A DNA stretch of 64,000 bases, from assembly GCF_004366635.1 (NCBI RefSeq), contig NZ_SORN01000001.1, forward strand, positions 200,435 to 264,434. Direction: 5' to 3'. Below the pieces are notes generated by a model, which was given only the letters and a program-made list of their open reading frames with translations, was not told the origin of the DNA and made no database searches. Positions 52,100 through 60,723 of the stretch are shown piece after piece (within the stretch, counting starts at the first letter, position 1; every line of letters starts with the position of its first letter). A program made the position numbers and the translations under genes. The stretch is from Roseinatronobacter bogoriensis DSM 18756 (GTDB taxonomy: Bacteria > Pseudomonadota > Alphaproteobacteria > Rhodobacterales > Rhodobacteraceae).

Positions 52100-52128
52100 G
52101 GCCTGCCCCCGTAGCACGGGGACAGGCC
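52100..52128 (-). other. strong intercistronic stem-loop between symporter and DUF294 genes
   Basis: GGCCTG-CCCCCG ... CGGGG-CAGGCC forms a 12-bp GC stem with one wobble and a short loop (GTAGCA region). No T-run follows on the minus strand, so it is more likely a transcript-stabilising or partially terminating structure than a classical terminator. It would let the symporter be expressed above the genes downstream. Confidence 0.6.
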
Positions 52129-52145
52129 AGTGTCTTTGCGTCAGA

Positions 52146-53912
52146 TCAGTGAGCGACAGCGTCGCCAGCACCTTTCGGAACACGGATCGATTCGACCAAT
52201 TCCTCAATCTCTACAGGAACCGGCGCGGAGATTTTCATCACGATAAAGGCTGCGATGAAGTTCAGAGCCGCACCCACTGCGCCGAAGCTCAGCGGTGAGA
52301 TGCCGAACAGCCAGTTGTCAGGCGTGTTGGGCAGCATGTTGGTGCCGGGGATGAAGAACCAGCCCAGATAGGTGAAGATATACAGAACGGTCGAGCCAAG
52401 GCCGACGATCATGCCTGTAATCGCCCCGGTCGAGTTCATCTTCTTCGAGAAGATGCCCATCATGATGGCCGGGAACAACGACGCCGCAGCAAGGCCGAAG
52501 GCCAGTGCCACCACCTGCGCCGCAAAGCCCGGCGGGTTGAGGCCCAGATAGGTCGCCAGCGCAATCGCAAAGGCCATCGAAATACGGGCTGCAAGCAGTT
52601 CCCCTTTTTCCGAGATACCCGGATTGATGATCGACTTGATCAAGTCGTGCGACACCGCAGACGAGATTGCCAAAAGCAGACCAGCCGCTGTTGACAGCGC
52701 AGCCGCCAGACCACCTGCTGCGATCAGACCAATAACCCAGCTGGGAAGATTGGCGATTTCGGGGTTGGCAAGGACAAGAATGTCGTTGTTGAACAACACC
52801 ATTTCATTGCCTTCCCAGCCTTCGTCAATCGCACGCTGCGGCGGGTTCGCTTCGTTATAGTACTGGATCAGGCCATCACCATTCTTGTCCTCGAAACGCA
52901 ACAGACCTGTGCGTTCCCAGTTCAGCATCCAGTCAGGCTTGTTGTCAAAGGCAAGCGGTTCGCCCTGAATGCCTTCTGGATAAAGCGTGGTGATGATGTT
53001 CAGACGCGCCATTGCACCAACTGCCGGAGCGACAGTATACAGCAGTGCGATGAAAACCAGCGCCCAGCCTGCCGAAGTGCGTGCATCTGCTACTTTCGGA
53101 ACCGTGAAGAAGCGGATGATGACGTGTGGCAGACCAGCGGTACCGATCATCAGCGACAGGGTGAAGAGCACCATGTTGAAGGTTGATCCGTGATTGCCGG
53201 TATAGTCATTGAAGCCCAGCTCAATCAACACTTCGTTCAGTGTTTGCAGCAATGGCTGGCCGGATTCCGTATGGGTTGAGAACAGGCCAAGCTGCGGCAG
53301 CGGGTTGCCCGTCAGTTGCAGCGAGATGAACACCGCCGGAATGGTGTAGGCAACGATCAGCACGCAGTATTGTGCAAGCTGCGTGTAGGTGATGCCCTTC
53401 ATGCCGCCCAGAACCGCGTAGCAGAACACAACTGCCGATGCGATGAACAGACCTGTGGTGCTGTCCACTTCCAGAAAGCGCGAGAATGCCACCGCAGCAC
53501 CGGTCATCTGACCGATAACGTAAGTGATCGACATGACCAGAAGCGAGATCACCGCCACCAGACGCGCGGTCTGGCTGTAGAAACGGTCACCAATGAAGTC
53601 TGGCACAGTGAAGCGCCCGAACTTGCGCAGATAAGGTGCCAGAAGCAGCGCCAAAATAACATAGCCGCCGGTCCAGCCCATCAGGAAGGTCGAGTTGCCG
53701 TACCCAACAGCCGCAATAAGACCGGCCATCGAGATGAAGCTGGCCGCCGACATCCAGTCAGCGGCAGTCGCCGCACCGTTGACAACCGGGTTAACGCCAC
53801 GCGACGCCGCGTAGAAGTCAGCCGTAGAGCCAGCACGCGCCCAGATCGCGATCCCGATATAGAGTGCGAAAGAGCCGCCGACGAAGATAAGATTAATTAC
53901 AAATTGATCCAT
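52146..53912 (-). CDS. sodium:solute symporter, VC_2705-type (acetate-associated)
   Basis: 588 residues, about 13-14 transmembrane helices, SSS family (GAATAADWMSAASFISMAGL; GGMKGITYTQLAQYCVL). A hydrophilic insertion around residues 310-385 holds an EF-hand-like loop DKNGDGLIQYYN (D342, N344, D346, G347). With the small DUF4212 partner encoded 14 bp upstream it matches the symporter subfamily linked to acetate or other short-chain carboxylates; acs nearby supports that. Substrate not proven. ActP-like but with a different N-terminus. Confidence 0.87.
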   Translation of the reverse strand: MDQFVINLIFVGGSFALYIGIAIWARAGSTADFYAASRGVNPVVNGAATAADWMSAASFISMAGLIAAVGYGNSTFLMGWTGGYVILALLLAPYLRKFGRFTVPDFIGDRFYSQTARLVAVISLLVMSITYVIGQMTGAAVAFSRFLEVDSTTGLFIASAVVFCYAVLGGMKGITYTQLAQYCVLIVAYTIPAVFISLQLTGNPLPQLGLFSTHTESGQPLLQTLNEVLIELGFNDYTGNHGSTFNMVLFTLSLMIGTAGLPHVIIRFFTVPKVADARTSAGWALVFIALLYTVAPAVGAMARLNIITTLYPEGIQGEPLAFDNKPDWMLNWERTGLLRFEDKNGDGLIQYYNEANPPQRAIDEGWEGNEMVLFNNDILVLANPEIANLPSWVIGLIAAGGLAAALSTAAGLLLAISSAVSHDLIKSIINPGISEKGELLAARISMAFAIALATYLGLNPPGFAAQVVALAFGLAAASLFPAIMMGIFSKKMNSTGAITGMIVGLGSTVLYIFTYLGWFFIPGTNMLPNTPDNWLFGISPLSFGAVGAALNFIAAFIVMKISAPVPVEIEELVESIRVPKGAGDAVAH

Positions 53913-53926
53913 GTCTCAGCCGCCCC

Positions 53927-54181
53927 TTACTCTTCCACGCCAAACTCGGCATCGAGTTTGTTCATGTACCAGCGATAATAAAAGACCAGCGCGATGAAGG
54001 TCAGCATGGACCCTTGCTGTGCGAACCAGAACCCCAGATCGGTACCTCCGACCGGAATGCCCGCGATCAGCGGGCGTAGAACGATGCCAAACCCGAAGGA
54101 TACAAGCGCCCAGATCACCATGCAGATGGTGATGATGCGAATGTTGGCCTTCCAGTAGGCGTCTGTCGATTTATCTGACAT
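53927..54181 (-). CDS. DUF4212 small symporter subunit
   Basis: 84 residues, two transmembrane helices (about 15-38 and 50-72) with YWKANIRIITICMVIWALVSFG at the start, the DUF4212 / TIGR03647 pattern. It is always paired with a VC_2705-type symporter and probably forms a complex with it. A hairpin GCCCC-gttat-GGGGC (54210-54224) sits just upstream of its ribosome binding site on the transcript. Confidence 0.88.
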   Translation of the reverse strand: MSDKSTDAYWKANIRIITICMVIWALVSFGFGIVLRPLIAGIPVGGTDLGFWFAQQGSMLTFIALVFYYRWYMNKLDAEFGVEE

Positions 54182-54346
54182 GTGACGTCTCCCAGTTTCC
54201 TCCTGTGCCGCCCCGTTATGGGGCAGGCTTCCTCTCTCTCGCTCGCTATTCCCTACGCAGGCACAGCGACAGTATTTGCAGACGCGCCGCTCCTCGAAGC
54301 GTCTGCATTGGGGCGCCTTGCGGCACCAAACCGGTTGCCCGGGTTC
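54182..54346 (-). other. spacer between adk and DUF4212 genes with two inverted repeats
   Basis: TGCAGACGC (54277-54285) and GCGTCTGCA (54299-54307) form a perfect 9-bp stem with a 13-nt loop, 40 bp after the adk stop: a likely terminator or pause for acs-adk, without a T-run. GCCCC-gttat-GGGGC (54210-54224) lies in the DUF4212 leader. The symporter genes are therefore likely a separate unit from acs-adk. Confidence 0.6.
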
Positions 54347-55015
54347 TTAAGCTGTCACTGTCTTGACGATCGCAGCCAGATCAGCCGCAATGCGGTCAAT
54401 CTCGCCCATGGCATCGACGCGTTTCAGCGCGCCCTTGCCTTCGTAATATGTGATCAGCGGTGCTGTCTGTTCGTGATATGCCGCAAGCCGCGACCCCACG
54501 GTTTCAGCATTATCGTCCGCCCGACGCTTGAATTCGGTGCTGCCACATTTGTCGCAGACACCGGCCACGGCGGGTTTCTTGAAGCTGTCGTGATAGCCTT
54601 CGCCGCAGTTGGCGCAGGTGTAACGACCGGAAACACGCTCGACCATCGCGGCATCATCCACGTCCAGCGAAATGGCCGCGCCAAGCTGCAAGCCCTGCTC
54701 CTCCAGCAGGGCATCAAGCGCCGCAGCCTGTTTGGCCGTGCGTGGAAAGCCATCCAGGATCACGCCGTTGCGCGTGTCAGGCTCTGCCATGCGGTCCTTG
54801 AGGATCGCAAGCACGATGTCATCGCTGACCAGTCCGCCGGCATCCATCACGGCCTTGGCCTGTTGGCCGGCCTCGGTGCCGGCGGCAACAGCCGCGCGCA
54901 ACAGATCGCCGGTTGACAGTTGGACAAGGCCGAATTTCTCTTCCAGCATGCGAGCTTGCGTGCCTTTGCCCGCACCCGGAGGGCCCAGCAAGATCAGAAC
55001 AGCAGTTTGTGTCAT
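54347..55015 (-). CDS. adk: adenylate kinase
   Basis: 222 residues. P-loop LLGPPGAGKGTQ, AMP-binding LSTGDLLRAAV, and a long LID with four cysteines in CANCGEGYHD ... CDKCGS (a zinc-binding LID). It recycles the AMP produced by acetyl-CoA synthetase, and acs lies directly upstream on the same strand (18 bp gap), so co-expression makes sense. ATG 55015 was chosen with AAAGGATGG upstream; 55027 is an alternative with no spacing to its ribosome binding site. Confidence 0.92.
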   Translation of the reverse strand: MTQTAVLILLGPPGAGKGTQARMLEEKFGLVQLSTGDLLRAAVAAGTEAGQQAKAVMDAGGLVSDDIVLAILKDRMAEPDTRNGVILDGFPRTAKQAAALDALLEEQGLQLGAAISLDVDDAAMVERVSGRYTCANCGEGYHDSFKKPAVAGVCDKCGSTEFKRRADDNAETVGSRLAAYHEQTAPLITYYEGKGALKRVDAMGEIDRIAADLAAIVKTVTA

Positions 55016-55032
55016 TGTTTCAGCCATCCTTT

Positions 55033-56979
55033 TCAAGCCCTGTTCATGCGGTTTTCGATCAGATCATCGACCACCGCAGGTTCTGCCAGCGTTGAGATAT
55101 CGCCCAACGCACCATAATCATTTTCAGCGATCTTGCGCAGAATACGGCGCATGATCTTGCCCGAGCGGGTCTTGGGCAGGCCCGGTGCCCACTGGATCAG
55201 GTCAGGCGAGGCAATCGGGCCAATCTCGGCGCGCACCCATTTGACCAGTTCCTTGCGCAGATCATCCGTCGGCTCCACACCATTCATCAGCGTGACATAG
55301 GCGTAAATCCCCTGCCCCTTGATGTCATGCGGGTAGCCCACCACGGCGGCCTCTGCCACAGCTTCATGCGCGACAAGGGCGGATTCAACCTCGGCGGTGC
55401 CCATGCGGTGGCCGGATACGTTGATCACGTCATCCACGCGGCCCGTGATCCAGTAATAGCCATCCTCGTCGCGGCGGCAACCGTCGCCGGTGAAGTAATA
55501 GCCCTTGTACTGGCTGAAATACGCTTCCTCAAAGCGGGCGTGATCGCCCCAAAGCGTGCGCATCTGTCCCGGCCAGCTATCCTTGATGCACAGCACACCT
55601 TCGGCGGCGGTTCTGGTCTGCACCTCGGCGGTTGCGGCATCCAGAACCTCCGGCTGGACACCAAAGAACGGCTTGGTGGCTGAACCGGGCTTGTTCGGGA
55701 TCGCGCCGGGCAACGATGTGATCATATGGCCGCCGGTTTCGGTCTGCCAGAAGGTATCGACAATCGGGCACCGGCCCTTGCCGACATGGGTGTTATACCA
55801 GTTCCATGCCTCGGGGTTGATCGGCTCACCGACCGAGCCGAGCAGCTTCAGCGAGGACAGATCGTGCTTTTCGACCCATTCGGTGCCCTGACCCATCAGC
55901 GCGCGAATGGCGGTGGGGGCGGTGTAGAACTGGTTGACCTTGTGCTTGGCGCAGACTTCCCAGAACCGGCCCGCATCGGGATAGGTCGGCACGCCTTCGA
56001 ACATCAGCGTTGTTGCGCCATTGGCCAGCGGGCCATAGACGATATAGCTGTGGCCGGTAACCCAGCCAACATCGGCGGTGCACCAGAAGACATCGCCATC
56101 ATGATAGTCAAAGGTCATCTGCTGCGTCATGGACGCATAAACCAGATACCCGCCCGATGTATGCACAACGCCCTTGGGCTTGCCGGTCGATCCTGATGTA
56201 TACAGAATGAACAGCGGGTCTTCGGCACCAACTTCGGTCGGGGGGCAATCGGTGCTGGCACTGGCCATTTCGGCGCGCAGATCAATATCGCGCCCGCTGA
56301 CCCAAGTGGTCTGGTCGCCCGTATGCTTGACTACAAGGCATTTCACCTTGTCCGAGCAATGCTGAAGCGCTTTGTCCGTGTTGGTTTTCAGCGGCGTGCG
56401 GCGGCCACCGCGTGGCGCGCTGTCGGCCGTGATGACGGCTTTTGCCCCGCTTCCGTTGATCCGGTCTGCCAGTGCATCTGGCGAAAAGCCCGCGAAGACG
56501 ATGGAATGAATTGCGCCGATCCGCGCGCAAGCCAGCATGGCATAGGCCGCTTCGGGGATCATGGGCAGATAGATGATGACGCGATCACCCTTCTCGATAC
56601 CTTGCGCCTTGAGCACATTGGCCATGCGGCTGGTGTTTTCCAGAAGCTCGCGATAGGTGATGTGCTGCGATGGCGTTTTGGGATCATCGGGTTCCCAGAT
56701 GATCGCGGTCTGGTCGCCGCGCTTGGCAATGTGACGGTCGATGCAATTGGCAGACACGTTCAGCGTGCCGTCCTCGAACCACTTGATATCTACCTTGCCA
56801 AGCTCAAAAGTGGCGTTCTTGACCTTGGTAAACGGCTTGATCCAGTCGATGCGCTTGCCGTGCTCGCCCCAGAACGTATCCGGGTCAGAAATTGATGCGG
56901 CATACATTTCTTCATATTTGGCGCTATCGACATGCGCATTCGCGACGAATTCGTCGGATGCCGGGTAGATATCAGGCAT
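55033..56979 (-). CDS. acs: acetyl-CoA synthetase
   Basis: 648 residues. The AMP-forming signature YTSGSTGKPKGVVH, DVGWVTGHSYIVYGPL, the adenine motif TFWQTETGGHM, YFTGDGCRRDEDGYYWITGR, and the C-terminal PKTRSGKIMRR with the regulatory lysine are all present. It converts acetate, ATP and CoA to acetyl-CoA with AMP release. ATG 56979 follows GGAGGAGTATTT. An in-frame extension to 57072 is unlikely. A long AT-rich spacer lies upstream. Confidence 0.94.
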   Translation of the reverse strand: MPDIYPASDEFVANAHVDSAKYEEMYAASISDPDTFWGEHGKRIDWIKPFTKVKNATFELGKVDIKWFEDGTLNVSANCIDRHIAKRGDQTAIIWEPDDPKTPSQHITYRELLENTSRMANVLKAQGIEKGDRVIIYLPMIPEAAYAMLACARIGAIHSIVFAGFSPDALADRINGSGAKAVITADSAPRGGRRTPLKTNTDKALQHCSDKVKCLVVKHTGDQTTWVSGRDIDLRAEMASASTDCPPTEVGAEDPLFILYTSGSTGKPKGVVHTSGGYLVYASMTQQMTFDYHDGDVFWCTADVGWVTGHSYIVYGPLANGATTLMFEGVPTYPDAGRFWEVCAKHKVNQFYTAPTAIRALMGQGTEWVEKHDLSSLKLLGSVGEPINPEAWNWYNTHVGKGRCPIVDTFWQTETGGHMITSLPGAIPNKPGSATKPFFGVQPEVLDAATAEVQTRTAAEGVLCIKDSWPGQMRTLWGDHARFEEAYFSQYKGYYFTGDGCRRDEDGYYWITGRVDDVINVSGHRMGTAEVESALVAHEAVAEAAVVGYPHDIKGQGIYAYVTLMNGVEPTDDLRKELVKWVRAEIGPIASPDLIQWAPGLPKTRSGKIMRRILRKIAENDYGALGDISTLAEPAVVDDLIENRMNRA

Positions 56980-57572
56980 AAATACTCCTCCGGTAACGGG
57001 GTAGGGGCCATTTCGGCCCGCCCCGGTGCTTTTGTGACGTCGATTGTTACGCAACGTCATACTTCCCCGCATCCTCTATAACGCATTCGTCAAGAAATGT
57101 GTAACTTTTTTTAAAGAAAGGTTTTTCTTGTAAATTCATTCACAAGTTTGCGGTAAATTGTGTCAACATATTTTCGCCGCACTGCAGAGTCCGTGTAAAA
57201 ACAGGGGCTTTTCCCTAGTGTCCCATGACTCCAAATTACTGGACCGCACCCGACGCGTCCCCCAAGAGGTGGAGGGTCATATATAAATTGGTTCGCGAAA
57301 TATATGCAAAATATTTCTGCATATAGCGACAGAAACTGATTCGCATGATCGCGGCCGCTTGCGGTTCGGTGCCGCGAAGCGCTGCCGTTTCTGAACGGTC
57401 AGGGCCGTCGGGGGTAAATATTGTCCGGTGCAGGGGGGCCGGTTCCAAATTGCTACGCGCGCGCCGGTGCCTTGCAATCTGTAGGCTTGAAACCTGTTGG
57501 CAGACCGCGCAAAGTCGCGCGCATAGTATCAAGACATAACCAGTAAATGCCACGCTACCGCAATGGAACAAG
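56980..57572. promoter_or_regulatory. 593-bp AT-rich spacer upstream of acs with palindromes
   Basis: No gene recognised. On the minus strand TTGACA (57161-57166) and TATAGA (57075-57080) are candidate promoter hexamers for acs, not clearly paired. Inverted repeats: CTTGT-N10-ACAAG (57127-57146), TATATGCA-N9-TGCATATA (57301-57325) and TTCGCGAA (57292-57299). From 57330 the sequence is GC-rich again and reaches the next gene at 57573. A leftward ORF across 57236-57616 looks non-coding. Confidence 0.45.
57301..57325. repeat. perfect 8-bp inverted repeat TATATGCA/TGCATATA
   Basis: Arms 57301-57308 and 57318-57325 with a 9-nt AT-rich spacer, next to the palindrome TTCGCGAA (57292-57299). Located 248 bp before the P-loop kinase gene and about 320 bp upstream of acs. 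Could be an operator or a DNA-bending element. Confidence 0.6.
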
Positions 57573-58286
57573 ATGACAGTTGGCACTGAAAACACCCAGT
57601 CAGCCACCCCGCTCAAGGCGGAAATTGATGCTTACCTGACCGCACTTTTTACCAAGGTTTCCGCAGCGCCCTTGCCGGATTTGCCGTCAATCCTGATCAG
57701 TGGCGCAGTCCGGTGCGGCAAGACAAAGGTGGCGCGGCGCGTCTCGCTGCGCGGCGGGTATTACCATCTCAGGACGGACGAGATCCGAAATCAGACCTAT
57801 CTGGACGCCCCTGAATCCGAGAAGCGCAGGATCGCAAAATATGTGTTCCGGCGAATTTTGCTTCAGTTCCCGAAGGGGGTGCTGATTGAGGGGACGGGGC
57901 TGATGGATGCGCCTTGCGAATTGCCTGTCTGGGCAGACCGGCGCGGCATTGCGTTTTTTGCAATCGGCTATTCGTTCGACACCCCGCAGGCCAAACAACG
58001 CGATCTGCTGGCCTATCGTGCCGAAAACACCTGCTGGACAAAGCAACGTAAATCCGATGAAGAAATGTTGCGTTTTGCGCGTCGGCTGATCCGGCGCAGC
58101 ACGGATATCAAGCGCTACTGCGCGGCAGAAGGCCTGCCTTATTTTGATCTCGACTCGTCGCGTTTTGACGCAGAGCGCGCGCGCATTGTGCGCGAAATCG
58201 AACGCATGGTTAAAAAACGCCACATGGAACAGGCGCGCGCAGGCAATCTATCGGGCCTGATCGCGCGCCTGAAACTGTGGCCTTAG
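57573..58286 (+). CDS. P-loop kinase-like protein of unknown substrate
   Basis: 237 residues. A Walker A motif ISGAVRCGKTKVARR (K50, T51) is followed by a region YYHLRTDEIRNQTYLD and GVLIEGTGLMD that resembles small-molecule kinases and the zeta-toxin fold; the Arg-rich C-terminal half contains RRLIRRSTDIKRYC, a possible lid. No antitoxin gene is adjacent, so a toxin call is not supported. Similar to short NTPases sometimes found near exopolysaccharide genes; the convergent neighbour here is a pectate-lyase-fold protein. Confidence 0.6.
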   Translation: MTVGTENTQSATPLKAEIDAYLTALFTKVSAAPLPDLPSILISGAVRCGKTKVARRVSLRGGYYHLRTDEIRNQTYLDAPESEKRRIAKYVFRRILLQFPKGVLIEGTGLMDAPCELPVWADRRGIAFFAIGYSFDTPQAKQRDLLAYRAENTCWTKQRKSDEEMLRFARRLIRRSTDIKRYCAAEGLPYFDLDSSRFDAERARIVREIERMVKKRHMEQARAGNLSGLIARLKLWP

Positions 58287-58293
58287 CAGATAT

Positions 58294-60582
58294 CTAGAGC
58301 GGTCGGTCAACCCGGACGGTCACGACTGCGCGCCCGCGCGTTGCTTCTGGCCATCGCAAGCGCACCTGGTCGTTGTTGACGCCTTCCTGCACAGTCACAT
58401 AGGGCATGTCGTGGCGGATCGTATTGTTGCTGTCGCGCGGCGGGGTTTCCATCACCACCGACGAGACAGTGCGCGCCCAGCCGCCAAAGGGCAGCTTGTC
58501 GCCTGTGCTGATTGTCCAGCTTGTCGCATCGGTATTCTGGTCATGCAGAATGATGGTCGGGCTTTCGGTTGGATAGTCGATCCCGTTATAGGCGTTGTTT
58601 TGAAACACCACATTGCGAAAGCGCCCATAGTTGAGCGAGGCAAAAGAGGTATCCACCTTGTCTGCCCGGTCGATCCGTGCGCCCGTTGTGCGGAACACAT
58701 TGCCCGACACCATCAGCCCTTGCAGGAAATGCCCCGGCCCATAGGGCTTCATGACAATGAAGCTGAACCACGGCGCAACATCGATGGCGTAGAAGATATT
58801 GCCCTCGACCGTCAGCCCACCAAAGGAAAACCCCGTCGTATGGGCTGGTTCGGCATCATGTTCGTTGGTCAACTCCAGAAAGCAGTTGTCGATATAGTTT
58901 CCACTGAAAGTGGTTTTTGTGTTCTTGTTGGTCAACACCAACCCGGCTTGTCTTATGCCTTGGGGTTGCGTGTCGCCTGCGAAGAAATGATTGCCGGATA
59001 TGATGTGGCCAGACCCGTTCATAACCCCGAAATGCGCCCAGAGGACGACGCGGTTGTTGCGGATCTTGTTATCATTTCCATTGGCGTTGAAGGCAATCGC
59101 GGTGCGATCCTGCGCGTCGAGCGGTTGTTGAGAGCTGCGGAACTGGCAATGGTCGATCCACATGCCCTGACACCCTTGCCCGATCGAGGTGATGGCCCGG
59201 TCGCGGGGGCGGTCGAAATCGCAATTCATGAAGCGCATGATTCGCCCGTCTTCGGGCAGCATGACCGCCGAACAGCGCCCCCGGCAGCGAAATTCGATAT
59301 TGTGCACTTCAAAATTGCGCAACCCCGAGAAGCCGGAGAAATCCAGCATGTATTGATAGCGCTCGAAGGTGAATTGCTGCGTGCCAGAGCCACCATGAAG
59401 CGGCTGGCTGAGCGTGACGTGGTTTGCCCCTGTGTTGCGCGCCCGCACATAGACTTCGCGGCCCACGCCAACACCGCTAAGCCGTGATCCTACCGGAACC
59501 CCGGCGATATTGCTGATATCACTGAGCCGCGTGGCGTTTGCGACAGTGTAGTTGGCTGTGCGCGTGACTGCGACCGTGTCCCAGTTGGCGCTGTCCACCG
59601 CATCAAGCTGCCCGTTCGCAAGGATGCGGCGCGAGGATGTGTTGTCTATACCTGCCAGCGCAAAGACATCGACCGGCGCGGACAGCTGGACCCGCCGGCC
59701 CATCATGTCGAATGTGGTATGCGCATTGGTGTGGAACAAGGCTTGCAGGCCTTTGCAAAACCCTGCCTCGTCATTGCCGAAAGCTGCCGAATAGCCGGGC
59801 AGATCGAAATTCCGGTGCAGGATCAGCACCGCGTTTTCAGGCATTGTGAGGGTTCCGCGGAAGGTGACAGGCAAGGGGATCGTCAGGTCAGAGCCGATGA
59901 AGTAATCCCCTTCTGGCACCAGAAGTGATCGTGACCCCGCAACTGCGATTGCGGCGGAAAAGGCAGGCCGGTCATCGCTCGTCCCGTCGCCGAGTGCGCC
60001 AAAATCGCGCACATCCACAACGCCCAGAATATCAGCGATATAGGCGCTGGTGACATCTTCGATGATTAGGTCATCAATCCGCACGATGCCCCCGGTCGGG
60101 CCGGTCAGATCAAGCCCGAAATGGGCAAAGGCAACATTGATCGGCCAGACCATATCGACCCCCGGGCGCGCGCCTGTGCCGACGATGGCCGACACCTCCA
60201 CCACCTCGCCATATTGCGTCAGGGTTGTGACCGGCCCGGTAGTGGTGATGCCGCCAATCTCGGTGCCCGTGGTGTCGCCAGCCCATGCTGCAACGGAAAC
60301 ATCGGGCATGACCCCGCCCGTGACCTTTATGCGGGCGCGGATGCGCAGATAGCGCCCGGGTTGAATCGGCACTTCGCCCATCCAGCGCAAGCGGGTTGTG
60401 GCAAAGACTTTCTGGATTTCCAGACAGCCGCCGAAATCGGGGTCACCCGGCACGAACACCGCGAAAGCGGCTGTATCATAGGTGTTCGTCCCCGGACGCC
60501 CTGTCGATTGTGACCAGACATCCAGTCCGGCAGAAAAGGGCGGAGGCATGATCGCCAGCCCCTGGGTCACGGCCATGTTCAT
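58294..60582 (-). CDS. pectate-lyase-superfamily (parallel beta-helix) protein
   Basis: 762 residues. The N-terminal ~175 residues look like a beta-sandwich carbohydrate-binding part (YLRIRARIKVTGGVMPDVSVAAWAG). From about 190 the segment VVDVRDFGALGDGTSDDRPAF is the hallmark of the Pectate_lyase_3 / GH28-related family, followed by a long right-handed beta helix with repeated NxF/NxIxxN rungs. No signal peptide is visible, so export, if any, is non-classical or via another system. Likely acts on or decorates a surface polysaccharide, but substrate and catalytic residues are not evident. Confidence 0.75.
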   Translation of the reverse strand: MNMAVTQGLAIMPPPFSAGLDVWSQSTGRPGTNTYDTAAFAVFVPGDPDFGGCLEIQKVFATTRLRWMGEVPIQPGRYLRIRARIKVTGGVMPDVSVAAWAGDTTGTEIGGITTTGPVTTLTQYGEVVEVSAIVGTGARPGVDMVWPINVAFAHFGLDLTGPTGGIVRIDDLIIEDVTSAYIADILGVVDVRDFGALGDGTSDDRPAFSAAIAVAGSRSLLVPEGDYFIGSDLTIPLPVTFRGTLTMPENAVLILHRNFDLPGYSAAFGNDEAGFCKGLQALFHTNAHTTFDMMGRRVQLSAPVDVFALAGIDNTSSRRILANGQLDAVDSANWDTVAVTRTANYTVANATRLSDISNIAGVPVGSRLSGVGVGREVYVRARNTGANHVTLSQPLHGGSGTQQFTFERYQYMLDFSGFSGLRNFEVHNIEFRCRGRCSAVMLPEDGRIMRFMNCDFDRPRDRAITSIGQGCQGMWIDHCQFRSSQQPLDAQDRTAIAFNANGNDNKIRNNRVVLWAHFGVMNGSGHIISGNHFFAGDTQPQGIRQAGLVLTNKNTKTTFSGNYIDNCFLELTNEHDAEPAHTTGFSFGGLTVEGNIFYAIDVAPWFSFIVMKPYGPGHFLQGLMVSGNVFRTTGARIDRADKVDTSFASLNYGRFRNVVFQNNAYNGIDYPTESPTIILHDQNTDATSWTISTGDKLPFGGWARTVSSVVMETPPRDSNNTIRHDMPYVTVQEGVNNDQVRLRWPEATRGRAVVTVRVDRPL

Positions 60583-60723
60583 TGTGGAAATCCTCTTGTC
60601 ATTCGATCCAAGCCAAACGGATGATCGTCAGCGCGGCACTGTGGCAGGTGCTGGCGGTCAGCCGGATCAGACAAGATTTACAAAATAGCCGTTAAACCCC
60701 GATAATCTGGGCGTACGCTGCGC

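Noticed and set aside
57236..57616. 126-codon leftward frame in the acs upstream spacer
   Set aside because: Overlaps the start of the kinase-like gene, crosses the palindromes, has no ribosome binding site and resembles no family.
57573..58286. Toxin-antitoxin system
   Set aside because: The P-loop protein has zeta-like features but no adjacent small antitoxin gene in either orientation.
58411..59487. 358-codon rightward frame opposite the beta-helix protein
   Set aside because: The leftward frame contains the family hallmark FGALGDGTSDD and beta-helix rungs.
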